A DNA stretch of 32,516 nucleotides from CAZEHO01 sp964511945 (GTDB lineage: Bacteria; Actinomycetota; Acidimicrobiia; Spongiisociales; UBA11373): the NCBI GenBank assembly GCA_964511945.1, contig CAZEHO010000034.1:1-32516 (forward strand), written 5' to 3'. Shown here piece by piece: positions 1 through 6,214 of this stretch (its first letter is position 1; every line of letters starts with the position of its first letter). The notes beneath the pieces are model-generated. The model saw only the letters and a program-made list of their open reading frames with translations. It was not told the origin of the DNA and did no database searches. The position numbers and the translations under genes are program-made.

Positions 1-15
1 GGGGCCCCATCCGGG

Positions 16-306
16 TCAAACGACAGACCGAGCTTCGCCGTCGACCAGCAGTTCGTCGACGACGCCGACTATGACCGCCCGGACCGGAGCATGCGGGTCA
101 CCGACCACCTGGCGGGCACCGTTCCCTTCGTCGAGGATCAACACGGTTTCCCCGTGGCCGGCGTCGACCGAGTCGATCGCAATGAGATACCCGCCGGTGT
201 CGTCGCCTCGCTCGTCGAGCAGGTCGCAGATCAGCAGCCGGCGTGAGTCGTAGATCGGATGATTGATCGTCGAAACGACCGTGCCGCTGACTCTGCCGAG
301 CTTCAT
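16..306 (-). CDS. BMC-P pentameric shell vertex protein (EutN/CcmL family), copy A
   Basis: This 96-residue protein matches the 85-100 residue EutN/CcmL family, whose pentamers cap the vertices of microcompartment shells. It opens with the family start MKLGRVSGTVVST and has the typical core: LLICDLLDE, then a GHGETVLILDEGNGAR loop near residues 50-65, then a VIVGVVDELLV strand near the end. Its ATG (304-306) overlaps the TGA of the upstream BMC-P gene in an ATGA arrangement, so translation is probably coupled. It is the most downstream complete gene visible in the operon. Only 15 bases remain before the window edge, with one in-frame-capable ATG (10..8), so the operon may continue. Family assignment is firm. 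Which vertex or role distinguishes it from the other two pentamers cannot be told from sequence. Confidence 0.93.
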   Translation of the reverse strand: MKLGRVSGTVVSTINHPIYDSRRLLICDLLDERGDDTGGYLIAIDSVDAGHGETVLILDEGNGARQVVGDPHAPVRAVIVGVVDELLVDGEARSVV

Positions 307-575
307 CCGGTCCGCTCCACCTCGTCCACGATCCCGACGATTGCGTGGTCGACGGGCACGAACGGCTCCGGCATCGCCAGCGCGGCCTCCCGGCTGGCGA
401 CGACGTAGACCAGATCACCGGGGGCCGCCATCTCGACCGCATCCCCGGCGATCACCGGACGGCCCTTGGGCGCACGGTTCCGGTCGAGGGGCTGCACGAT
501 CAGGAACCGGACCCCTTCAAGGCCCTCCACCTTTTCGGTGGCGACCACGGTGCCGACGACCTCAGCGAGTTGCAT
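303..575 (-). CDS. BMC-P pentameric shell vertex protein (EutN/CcmL family), copy B
   Basis: This is a 90-residue pentamer protein of the EutN/CcmL family, starting MQLAEVVGTVVAT and containing GLEGVRFLIVQPLD, GDLVYVVASREAA and the closing AIVGIVDEVE strand. The start is set at the ATG 573-575 because GGAGGG lies 5-7 bases upstream at a good Shine-Dalgarno distance. An in-frame GTG two codons further upstream sits directly on that GGAGG and is unlikely. The gene overlaps the end of the BMC-T gene by 14 bases and shares an ATGA with copy A. It resembles one of the three Haliangium ochraceum pentamer paralogues in the SREAAL and FVPVD segments (from memory), which suggests a specific orthologous type and not a recent local duplicate. 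Confidence 0.93.
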   Translation of the reverse strand: MQLAEVVGTVVATEKVEGLEGVRFLIVQPLDRNRAPKGRPVIAGDAVEMAAPGDLVYVVASREAALAMPEPFVPVDHAIVGIVDEVERTG

Positions 576-1176
576 CGCCACCCTCCGGCTCGCGGCCGCT
601 GCGACGGGCGAAACGGGCGTGCTCGGCCAGGTTGCCTCGCATGTCGGGATGCAGTTGGGAGATCACCGACCCGGCCATCAGCTGGCTTTCGGCAACCCGG
701 CCGGAACCAATCTCCACGGCCGCTTCCACGTCGTGCACCGCTCCGCCGAACAGCACGTAGCCCTTCCCACCGAGCCCGTCGGCCATATAGAGCTCGAGCA
801 GAGTGACGTCGGCGCCCTTGATCCCGGCATCGGCGGCCTCCAGCACCGCCGCTACCGATTTGGTCTCCACGATGCCGAGCGCCTCGATGTCACCGGGCTC
901 CCTCCGGCCCCGGACCGCAGCGACGACATCTACGTGGACATCGGGAAGAAACACCCGATCCAGCAGCGCGTGCCCCGACGTCTCGATGCCGGCATCGATT
1001 GCTTCTTCCACGCTGGCGACGTCACCGGCAACCAGCACGAGGTAGTTGCCGGGCTGAACCGTCCCGACGACCAGGTCGCCGAGCGGTGCCCGCTTGATCA
1101 TGGCGTCGCCGGCAACGATGCCGGCGGCGACGCTGTCGAACTCCAGCAGGGCAATAGCGGGGTAGCTCGTGCTCAT
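562..1176 (-). CDS. BMC-T tandem-domain trimeric shell protein, single-layer type
   Basis: A 204-residue protein with two consecutive BMC folds forms a trimer that mimics a hexameric shell tile. Domain 1 (about residues 5-95) has IALLEFDSVAAGIVAGDAMIKRAP and a VQPGNYLVLVAGDVASVEEA segment. Domain 2 (about 97-185) has ALGIVETKSVAAVLEAADAG, GGKGYVLFGGAV and DVEAAVEIG. A charged tail of about 20 residues ends in GREPEGGDATR. The arrangement is like the BMC-T1 tile of the Haliangium ochraceum shell and unlike the second BMC-T of this operon, so the two are different paralogue classes. The ATG follows the aldehyde dehydrogenase stop by one base, with GAGG about 10 bases upstream, indicating coupled translation. 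Trimers of this type often have larger pores or metal sites; no Cys ligand for an Fe-S cluster is evident here. Confidence 0.93.
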   Translation of the reverse strand: MSTSYPAIALLEFDSVAAGIVAGDAMIKRAPLGDLVVGTVQPGNYLVLVAGDVASVEEAIDAGIETSGHALLDRVFLPDVHVDVVAAVRGRREPGDIEALGIVETKSVAAVLEAADAGIKGADVTLLELYMADGLGGKGYVLFGGAVHDVEAAVEIGSGRVAESQLMAGSVISQLHPDMRGNLAEHARFARRSGREPEGGDATR

Positions 1177-1177
1177 G

Positions 1178-2632
1178 TCACACGATCCTCATCGCACCGA
1201 CCACCGAGATCCGGCGCTCCCTGGTGAAGGTCAGGGGCCGGGTCATGCCGTCTCCACTGGGGCTGGCAATCGAGAACGAGGTGAACCCCTCACCGCCCTT
1301 GCCGAGCCCGGCGTAATTGGGCCCGTTGGCAATGAAGATGCTCACGTTGATCGTGCGGGCCATCCGCGTGATCGTGGAGACATTGGTCGAGTGAATCGAT
1401 GCCGTGTGACGGAACCGATGCTCGGCCCGGACCGCCAGATCGATCGCATCGTCGACGCTCCCAACGCGGACGACCGGAAGCACCGGCATCATCTGTTCGG
1501 TCCAAACGAGGTTGTGCTCTGCCGATACCTCGGCGACCAGCAGGCGCGGGTCACCGTCGACCTCGACGCCGGCCTCGGACGCGATCGCCTTGGCGTCCTT
1601 GCCGATCCAGGCGGGATTGATGACTCCAGGCTTCCCGGGTGGGCCCATGGCATTGAAGACCACCCGTTCCACCTTCTTGAGCTCATGCTCCTTGAGGATG
1701 CGGGCGCCGTGGCGCCCCATCGCCCGGATCAGTTCGTCCGCCACCGACCGGAGAACGATGACTTCCTTCTCGTCGATGCAAATGATGTTGTTGTCGAACG
1801 AAGCACCGGCCACGATGTCGCGGCCTGCCTGCTCTATGTTCGCTGTGTCGTCGACAACCGCCGGCGGATTGCCGGGACCGGCCGTCACGGCCCGCTTGTC
1901 GGACTTGAGTGCTTCCCGGACCACTCCGGGCCCGCCGGTGACGATCAGGATCGGAACGTCGGGGTGACGCATCAGCTCCTGGGCACTGGCAACCGTCGGC
2001 TCGGGCGTCGCCGTGATCAGGTCGGTCGGACCGCCGGCGGACACGATGGCCCGGTTCAGCAGGCGAATGGTTTCGGCAGATGTGCGCTTCGCATTGGGGT
2101 GGACGTTGAAGATCAGCCCGTTGCCCCCCGACACCACGGCGATCGTGTTGTTCACGATGGTCGAGACCGGATTGGTGGTGGGAGTGATCGATGCGATGAG
2201 ACCGAAGGGAGCATGCTCGGTGAGCATCATCCCGTCCTCACCGGTCTCGATGATCGGCGCCAGGTCCTCGGGCCCGGGGGTCCGGGTAGCGACCAGGATG
2301 ATCTTCTGTTTCTTGTCGTCCCAGCGGCCGAGACCTGTCTCCTCGAGCGCTGATCTGGCCAGCCGCTCGGCGTGTTCGATCATCGACGCCCTGATCGCCG
2401 CGACGATTCGCTCCCGGGCATCGGGGCCGAGTTCGGCGTATGAGCGTTGTGCAGTGCGCGCCGCCTTCACCGCAGCATCGAGCGTCGGATGGATCCCGTC
2501 ACCGAGTTCGGCTTTAGGAATCTCCGCCGGAACCCGGGGTTCGGCCGGCGCCTCGTCGGGAGTACCGCCGAGGCGGCGGCGCACCCGGGCGATGACGTCA
2601 TAGACCTCCTCGCGGCTGTAGGCGTCCCTCAT
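1178..2632 (-). CDS. CoA-acylating aldehyde dehydrogenase, PduP/EutE-like, BMC lumen enzyme
   Basis: A 484-residue protein of the PduP/EutE family oxidises an aldehyde to acyl-CoA with NAD+ and CoA. The catalytic cysteine is Cys285 in FDNNIICIDEKEV, which closely resembles the PduP active-site segment. Other family blocks are EETGLGRWDDKKQK (about 97-110), PFGLIASITPTTNPVST (about 142-158) and TGGPGVVREA (about 232-241). Residues 1-22 form an amphipathic helix (SREEVYDVIARVRRRLGG) followed by a Pro/Ala/Glu-rich linker to about residue 45, the layout of a BMC encapsulation peptide. In this operon the likely substrate is acetaldehyde released by DeoC, giving acetyl-CoA. No alcohol dehydrogenase or phosphotransacylase, usual partners for recycling NAD+ and CoA, is visible; they may lie beyond the left edge. 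The ATG follows the BMC-P stop by four bases. Confidence 0.94.
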   Translation of the reverse strand: MRDAYSREEVYDVIARVRRRLGGTPDEAPAEPRVPAEIPKAELGDGIHPTLDAAVKAARTAQRSYAELGPDARERIVAAIRASMIEHAERLARSALEETGLGRWDDKKQKIILVATRTPGPEDLAPIIETGEDGMMLTEHAPFGLIASITPTTNPVSTIVNNTIAVVSGGNGLIFNVHPNAKRTSAETIRLLNRAIVSAGGPTDLITATPEPTVASAQELMRHPDVPILIVTGGPGVVREALKSDKRAVTAGPGNPPAVVDDTANIEQAGRDIVAGASFDNNIICIDEKEVIVLRSVADELIRAMGRHGARILKEHELKKVERVVFNAMGPPGKPGVINPAWIGKDAKAIASEAGVEVDGDPRLLVAEVSAEHNLVWTEQMMPVLPVVRVGSVDDAIDLAVRAEHRFRHTASIHSTNVSTITRMARTINVSIFIANGPNYAGLGKGGEGFTSFSIASPSGDGMTRPLTFTRERRISVVGAMRIV

Positions 2633-2636
2633 TCAG

Positions 2637-2933
2637 TCACGTCCGGTACTTGTGGTACTGCAGTTCGCCGCCCATCTCCCACTGGTCGACGATGGCCATG
2701 ATGACGGCGTCGCAGGGGCGGTCCTTCGTGTAGCGGGTCTGGCGGGCGCTGGATCCGGTGGCATACAGCACGATCTCACCGACGCCGGCGCCGACCGCGT
2801 CTGCGGCCACCACATACGAGCCGGTCTCACCTTCGTCGACGTCAATCGTGCGAACGACGAGGAACTTGAGACCCTCGAGCGTCTCCTCCTTGCGGCTGGC
2901 CACCAGGGTCCCGGCGACCCTGCCCAACAGCAT
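2637..2933 (-). CDS. BMC-P pentameric shell vertex protein (EutN/CcmL family), copy C
   Basis: This is the third EutN/CcmL-type pentamer of the operon, 98 residues, starting MLLGRVAGTLVASRKEE. Its core is LKFLVVRTIDVDEGETG, a GVGEIVLYATGSSARQT loop (about 50-66) and the final DAVIMAIVDQWEMGG strand. GSSARQT followed by AIMAIVD-type residues is the classical EutN/CcmL signature region. It lies six bases after the BMC-H stop and four bases before the dehydrogenase start, so it is separated from the other two pentamer genes by the dehydrogenase and BMC-T genes. It is clearly diverged from copies A and B, so the three genes probably encode non-interchangeable vertex types. The sequence is close, from memory, to the main pentamer of the Haliangium ochraceum shell. 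Confidence 0.94.
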   Translation of the reverse strand: MLLGRVAGTLVASRKEETLEGLKFLVVRTIDVDEGETGSYVVAADAVGAGVGEIVLYATGSSARQTRYTKDRPCDAVIMAIVDQWEMGGELQYHKYRT

Positions 2934-2939
2934 GCCGGA

Positions 2940-3248
2940 CTACTTCCCCGAGATTTCGGCCTCGGCTTCGTCGGCCCGGCCCAGCGGGAGCACAAGATCG
3001 ATGTTGACGTGCGGACGGGCGATGACGTGGATGGCCACGACCTCACCGACCTTCTCGGCGCCGCGGGTACCGGCATCGACGGCGGCCTTCACCGCAGCGA
3101 CGTCTCCCCGAACAACGGCCGTCACGTAGCCGCCACCGGTCTTCTCGTACGACACGAGTTCGACCTTGGCGGCCTTCACCATCGCATCAGATGCTTCCAC
3201 CATCGCCGCGAATCCGCGGCATTCGATCATGCCAAGTGCTTCTGCCAT
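2940..3248 (-). CDS. BMC-H hexameric shell tile protein
   Basis: A 102-residue single-domain BMC protein that forms the hexagonal tiles making up most of the facet area. Family features are ALGMIECRGFAAMVEASDAM at the start, VELVSYEKTGGGYVTAVVRG around residues 29-48, then DVAAVKAAVDAG and HVIARPHVNID. The pore loop is K36-T-G-G-G; PduA has a Ser in the K-I-G-S-G equivalent, so this pore has Gly instead and may be somewhat more open. The ATG is preceded by AAGGAG six bases upstream, one of the best ribosome sites of the operon, in keeping with the need for many copies. It is the only single-domain hexamer visible. Wide similarity to the Haliangium ochraceum BMC-H is recalled from memory. Confidence 0.96.
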   Translation of the reverse strand: MAEALGMIECRGFAAMVEASDAMVKAAKVELVSYEKTGGGYVTAVVRGDVAAVKAAVDAGTRGAEKVGEVVAIHVIARPHVNIDLVLPLGRADEAEAEISGK

Positions 3249-3281
3249 GGGCTCTCCTTGCTGTTTGGTTCCCCGAGGGGG

Positions 3282-3908
3282 CTACTCCATGTCCCGGCCG
3301 TCGATACCTTCGAGAGCTGCGACGGCGGCTCGCCAGCCGACGTCGATGTCCCGCTCTTCTCCGCCCAGATAGACCCGGCCGAGAGACCCGAACGAACGGA
3401 CTTCGAGCACGTTGATCTCGGCTGCCTTCTCGGCCTCGTTGGCCGCAATCGCCGCGTAGGACGCCGGCTCCATCTCGAGGACGTACAGGGTCTGGCCCGG
3501 GATCAGCAACTGGCCGTGGCGCATCCGGTTGATCAACTGCGCCTGGTGATCGTCGATCCTGCGAACGATCTGGCTCGAGGCGATACGGGGCTTGATCCGA
3601 TCCCCCTCGGCGGCACCGATCTCCTCGAGGATCGCAGCACCCGCCGCACGGGTCTCGGCCTGCGACGGCGAGTGGACCTCGAGCAGGCCGAAATACCGCT
3701 CGACGATCTGCATGCCCGGCTTCACCGTGGTCGCCTTCAGTGCGACGTCGGTCAGCCGGTTGATCTCGATCCCGGGCGAAATCTCCACGAACAGCGACGC
3801 CTCTCCGGCGAGCGGGAGGAAGCCCTGCGCGACCGTGCCCAGGAATGCCGCGTACTGCGGCTGCAAGCTGTCGAGGAACGAGTATCCCCGCAGGTCAATA
3901 TTGCTCAC
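3282..3908 (-). CDS. BMC-T tandem-domain shell protein, double-stacking (gated) type
   Basis: A 208-residue tandem BMC protein with the distinctive start LRGYSFLDSLQPQYAAFLGT, then EISPGIEINRLTDVALKATTV (about 43-63) and ERYFGLLEVHSPSQAE in domain 1. Domain 2 includes SSQIVRRIDDHQAQLINRM, a LIPGQTLYVLEMEPASYAA segment and EVRSFGSLGRVYLGGEERDID. This pattern matches the CsoS1D-like class whose trimers stack face to face into an airlock with a gated pore, and in particular the Haliangium T2/T3 proteins as I remember them. The start is a GTG (3906-3908) with GGAGGGAGAGG just upstream; it overlaps the deoC stop by 14 bases. Its role would be controlled passage of bulky metabolites such as sugar phosphates, NAD(H) or CoA. 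That role is inferred from family structures. Confidence 0.92.
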   Translation of the reverse strand: MSNIDLRGYSFLDSLQPQYAAFLGTVAQGFLPLAGEASLFVEISPGIEINRLTDVALKATTVKPGMQIVERYFGLLEVHSPSQAETRAAGAAILEEIGAAEGDRIKPRIASSQIVRRIDDHQAQLINRMRHGQLLIPGQTLYVLEMEPASYAAIAANEAEKAAEINVLEVRSFGSLGRVYLGGEERDIDVGWRAAVAALEGIDGRDME

Positions 3909-4758
3909 TCGATTCCTCTCCCTCCACGATGGCGATTCCTGCGGAGGCGCCGATTCGAGTTGCGCCGGCGGCGATCATCGCTTCGGCATCCTCCCGATTA
4001 CGGATCCCTCCGGAAGCCTTGACTCCCATCCCCGGACCAACCGCTTCGCGCATCAGCGCCACGTCGTAGACGGTGGCGCCGCCGGGCCCGAACCCGGTCG
4101 AGGTCTTGACGAAGTCGGCCTTGGCGGCGCGGGCGATGCGGCTGGCGATGACGATCTCCTCATCCTCGAGCAACGCCGTCTCGAGAATGACCTTGCAGAC
4201 GGCGCCCCGCTCCCTGCAGGCGTCGGCAACCCCGGTGATGTCGGCCCTGACGGTGTCGACATCACCCGATTTGAGAGCACCCACGTTCAGCACCATGTCG
4301 ATTTCGACGGCGCCGTCCCGCAGTGCCCGGCGGGCCTCCATCGATTTGATCTGCGGTGGGCTCGATCCGAGTGGGAACCCGATGACCGAGCAGGTGGCGA
4401 CGTCGGAACCGGCAAGGTTGTCGGCGACCCGCTTCACCCAGTACGGGTTCACGCACACTGAAGCGAAGTTGTACTCGATGGCTTCCCAGCACATCCGGTC
4501 GATGTCCGACGCCGATGCCTCCGGCTTCAGCAGGGTGTGGTCGATGAAACCGGCGAGATCGGTCGGGACGTCTGCACCCTTGCCGTTGTAGGAGATACGG
4601 GTGGCGCCGGCGGCCACCACGGTCCGGGCGTTCTCGGCGTTCAACGTGAGTGTGTCGGTCATGCACGCAAGACACTCGTGGAGCGCATCCCCGGCGAGCT
4701 GCGCCAGGACCTCCTTGGTCACCGCCTCGACGACGGCATCGACATCGACCGTGTTCAC
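3895..4758 (-). CDS. deoC: Deoxyribose-phosphate aldolase (class I, DERA) with N-terminal targeting helix
   Basis: DeoC cleaves 2-deoxy-D-ribose 5-phosphate to glyceraldehyde 3-phosphate and acetaldehyde. The start chosen is GTG 4756-4758, preceded by GAGGAGCGAAAG; a longer in-frame reading from 4893 would run through rpiB. This gives 287 residues. The DERA core begins near residue 68 with AGFIDHTLLKPEA. Catalytic residues are all present: Asp154 (EIDMVLNVGAL), Lys189 (CKVILETALL), Schiff-base Lys218 (FVKTSTGFGPGG) and a C-terminal Tyr287, corresponding to the terminal Tyr of E. coli DERA. Residues 4-22 (VDVDAVVEAVTKEVLAQLA) form an amphipathic helix like an encapsulation peptide. Residues 25-66 are an added segment with Cys29 and Cys32, seen as far as I recall in BMC-type DERAs. 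It sits 10 bases after rpiB and overlaps the BMC-T start. Confidence 0.95.
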   Translation of the reverse strand: MNTVDVDAVVEAVTKEVLAQLAGDALHECLACMTDTLTLNAENARTVVAAGATRISYNGKGADVPTDLAGFIDHTLLKPEASASDIDRMCWEAIEYNFASVCVNPYWVKRVADNLAGSDVATCSVIGFPLGSSPPQIKSMEARRALRDGAVEIDMVLNVGALKSGDVDTVRADITGVADACRERGAVCKVILETALLEDEEIVIASRIARAAKADFVKTSTGFGPGGATVYDVALMREAVGPGMGVKASGGIRNREDAEAMIAAGATRIGASAGIAIVEGEESSEQY

Positions 4759-4768
4759 CTTTCGCTCC

Positions 4769-5380
4769 TCACGAGCTGCGCTGATAGCGTCGCTCGATTT
4801 CATTGATCTTCTCGACGCGTCGGGCATGGCGATCCGAACCCCAGGGGGTTGCCAGCCACGTGTCCACGATTTGCCACGCCAGGCTATCGCCAATGAGCCC
4901 AGCTCCGAGTGTCAACACGTTGGCGTGGTTGTGTTCCCGGCTGTTGCGCGCACTGGAGACGTCGTAGCAGAGCGCGGCCCGCACCCCGGGCACCTTGTTG
5001 GCCACCATCGACGAACCGATCCCGGCACCGTCGACCACGATGCCCCAATCCGCCTCCCCGCCCGCCACCTTCTCCGCGACTGCATGGGCGAAGTCCGGGT
5101 AGTCGACGGAGGCATCAGAGTCGGTGCCGCAATCGAGCACGGCGTACCCGTGTTCCCGCAGCCGGAAGGCGAGGCGCTCCTTCATCTTGAACCCGCCGTG
5201 ATCCGCACCGATGGCGATGGACCGGCCGTCGGTAGCAGGTGACGGCGGCGCAGTCTCGGCAGCCGGGGCGGAGACCGCCGGCTGCTCGAGGACGCCGGAG
5301 ACCACCCGGCGAACGAGGTCTCTGATCTCGGATTCGGCGGGAATCGAGGGTGGCACCAGGCGATTATTCCACGCCGGCAC
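4769..5380 (-). CDS. RpiB/LacA-family sugar-phosphate isomerase with N-terminal targeting helix
   Basis: A 203-residue protein whose core (from about residue 53) follows RpiB: SIAIGADHGGFKMKERL, then DYPDFAHAVAEKVA, VANKVPGVRAALCYD, REHNHANVLTLGAGLIG and RHARRVEKINEIE. RpiB interconverts ribose 5-phosphate and ribulose 5-phosphate. The position of the catalytic Cys of E. coli RpiB (CGTGIG) is Asp117 here (VVDGAGIGSS), so substrate or base chemistry may differ. Residues 16-33 (ESEIRDLVRRVVSGVLEQ) form an amphipathic helix followed by an Ala/Pro-rich linker, which looks like an encapsulation peptide. Two GTG starts are possible (5378-5380 or 5354-5356); neither has a strong ribosome site, and both retain the helix. 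It is the first gene of the BMC operon. Its job beside DeoC is not obvious; it may act on a pentose phosphate feeding the pathway. Confidence 0.87.
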   Translation of the reverse strand: MPAWNNRLVPPSIPAESEIRDLVRRVVSGVLEQPAVSAPAAETAPPSPATDGRSIAIGADHGGFKMKERLAFRLREHGYAVLDCGTDSDASVDYPDFAHAVAEKVAGGEADWGIVVDGAGIGSSMVANKVPGVRAALCYDVSSARNSREHNHANVLTLGAGLIGDSLAWQIVDTWLATPWGSDRHARRVEKINEIERRYQRSS

Positions 5381-5548
5381 ACGCAGCGGCGGGAGGACGG
5401 GGCCCGGGTCTGTAAGCGGCAGAAGTCGTCCGCCATCAGTCTTCAGTGATCAGCCACCCATTGAGCGGCTCCCGACATCTGAGAACTGATGACCGAGAAC
5501 TGACAACTGCTGACTCCGCCCGCATCGACGGAGCCCTAACCTCTGACC
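5381..5548. promoter_or_regulatory. Divergent intergenic control region of the BMC operon and the HTH gene
   Basis: This 168-base spacer separates the first BMC gene (leftward) from the HTH protein gene (rightward) and must hold the BMC operon promoter. It is more AT-rich than the surrounding genes. It contains two TCAGT words (5436-5440, 5443-5447) and, 40-60 bases on, two exact GAGAACTGA direct repeats (5481-5489, 5495-5503) followed by a degenerate ACAACTG (5503-5509). ACTGA and TCAGT are reverse complements, so the elements form an inverted cluster of the kind bound by dimeric regulators. A clear -10/-35 pair for the leftward promoter was not found. Operator function is inference. Confidence 0.5.
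5537..5542 (+). promoter_or_regulatory. TAnnnT -10 element, probable leaderless start of the HTH gene
   Basis: TAACCT lies six bases before the ATG at 5549, and no Shine-Dalgarno sequence is present. Transcription would start at or next to the A of the ATG, the arrangement of leaderless actinobacterial mRNAs. Confidence 0.45.
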
Positions 5549-6214
5549 ATGACCCCGCCATCCGACAACAACGGCGCACTCGTTTGGGACCAGCCGGCGC
5601 GGCCGTCGCCGCCACGCCGCCCCACTTCGCCCGTACCCGGCGCCACCGAGCAGGAATCCGACCCCGAACCGGCACCCGCAACCGAGCCGGTCACCGACCG
5701 GATTCCCTTGCGGGAGGCGTCCGATCGATACGGCGTCTCGGTCGGCACGCTGCGCAACTGGTGCCGATCCGGGCAGGTCGACGGCCTGCTGGTCGAGAGC
5801 CCTTCAGGCCGCCGCTGGATGGTGAAGCCGGCGACGGTTGCGGAACGGGTAGCAACCGGTAGACGCCCGGCACAGGATTCCCCGCCGGCCGAGCCGGCCG
5901 CCGAGCCGGGAGCGATGCTGGTGCCCAGGGCCGCCTGGGACAAGCTGATGGACCAGCTCGGCAATCTCCACGAGTCGGGCCAGCATCTGGCCGAGGCTCG
6001 CGAGCGGGCCGCCCGGTACGAGACCGAAGCCGTATTCCTTCGAGAGCGGCTTGCCGAAATGCGCGAAGAGCGCGACGAACTGCGGTCCCGGGTCGACACT
6101 CCCTCCGAGACCCAGACTCTATCCACTGAATCAGCTCCGGCACCGCGGCCGGGCATCGGTGAGATGATTCGGGACCTCCGCCAGCGATTCGGCAGAGGCG
6201 CAACCCGGCGGTGA
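5549..6214 (+). CDS. HTH (MerR/excisionase-like) protein with C-terminal coiled coil
   Basis: This 221-residue protein has no family I can name. Residues 1-50 are a disordered Pro/Ala/Glu-rich leader. Residues 51-101 hold a winged helix-turn-helix of the MerR/excisionase type: IPLREASDRYGVSVGTLRNW followed by a wing with SPSGRRWMVKP. Residues 105-125 are a second Pro/Ala linker, and about 126-182 form a charged coiled coil (AEARERAARYETEAVFLRER and onwards) suited to dimerisation. The tail holds GIGEMIRDLRQRFGRG. It probably binds DNA. It is divergent from the BMC operon across a 168-base spacer with repeat elements, so it could regulate that operon. Its direct coupling to the transporter gene downstream (GTGA overlap) is the alternative context. 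Neither link is shown. Confidence 0.75.
   Translation: MTPPSDNNGALVWDQPARPSPPRRPTSPVPGATEQESDPEPAPATEPVTDRIPLREASDRYGVSVGTLRNWCRSGQVDGLLVESPSGRRWMVKPATVAERVATGRRPAQDSPPAEPAAEPGAMLVPRAAWDKLMDQLGNLHESGQHLAEARERAARYETEAVFLRERLAEMREERDELRSRVDTPSETQTLSTESAPAPRPGIGEMIRDLRQRFGRGATRR

Noticed and set aside
1..15. Start of a further BMC operon gene at the minus-strand ATG 10..8
   Set aside because: Only three codons are visible and there is no convincing ribosome site; continuation of the operon is likely but this start cannot be supported.
4759..4893. A longer N-terminus for DeoC from 4893
   Set aside because: It would overlap rpiB almost completely in this stretch; GTG 4758 has a strong GAGGAG site and begins exactly at the targeting helix.
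4769..5380. Asp117 in the RpiB-like protein as evidence of an inactive enzyme
   Set aside because: The surrounding motifs are well kept and RpiB/LacA relatives use different residues at this site, so altered chemistry is more likely than loss.
5481..5513. GAGAACTGA repeats as a CRISPR or mobile-element remnant
   Set aside because: Nine-base units with 5-base spacing, no unique spacers, no cas genes and no terminal inverted repeats.
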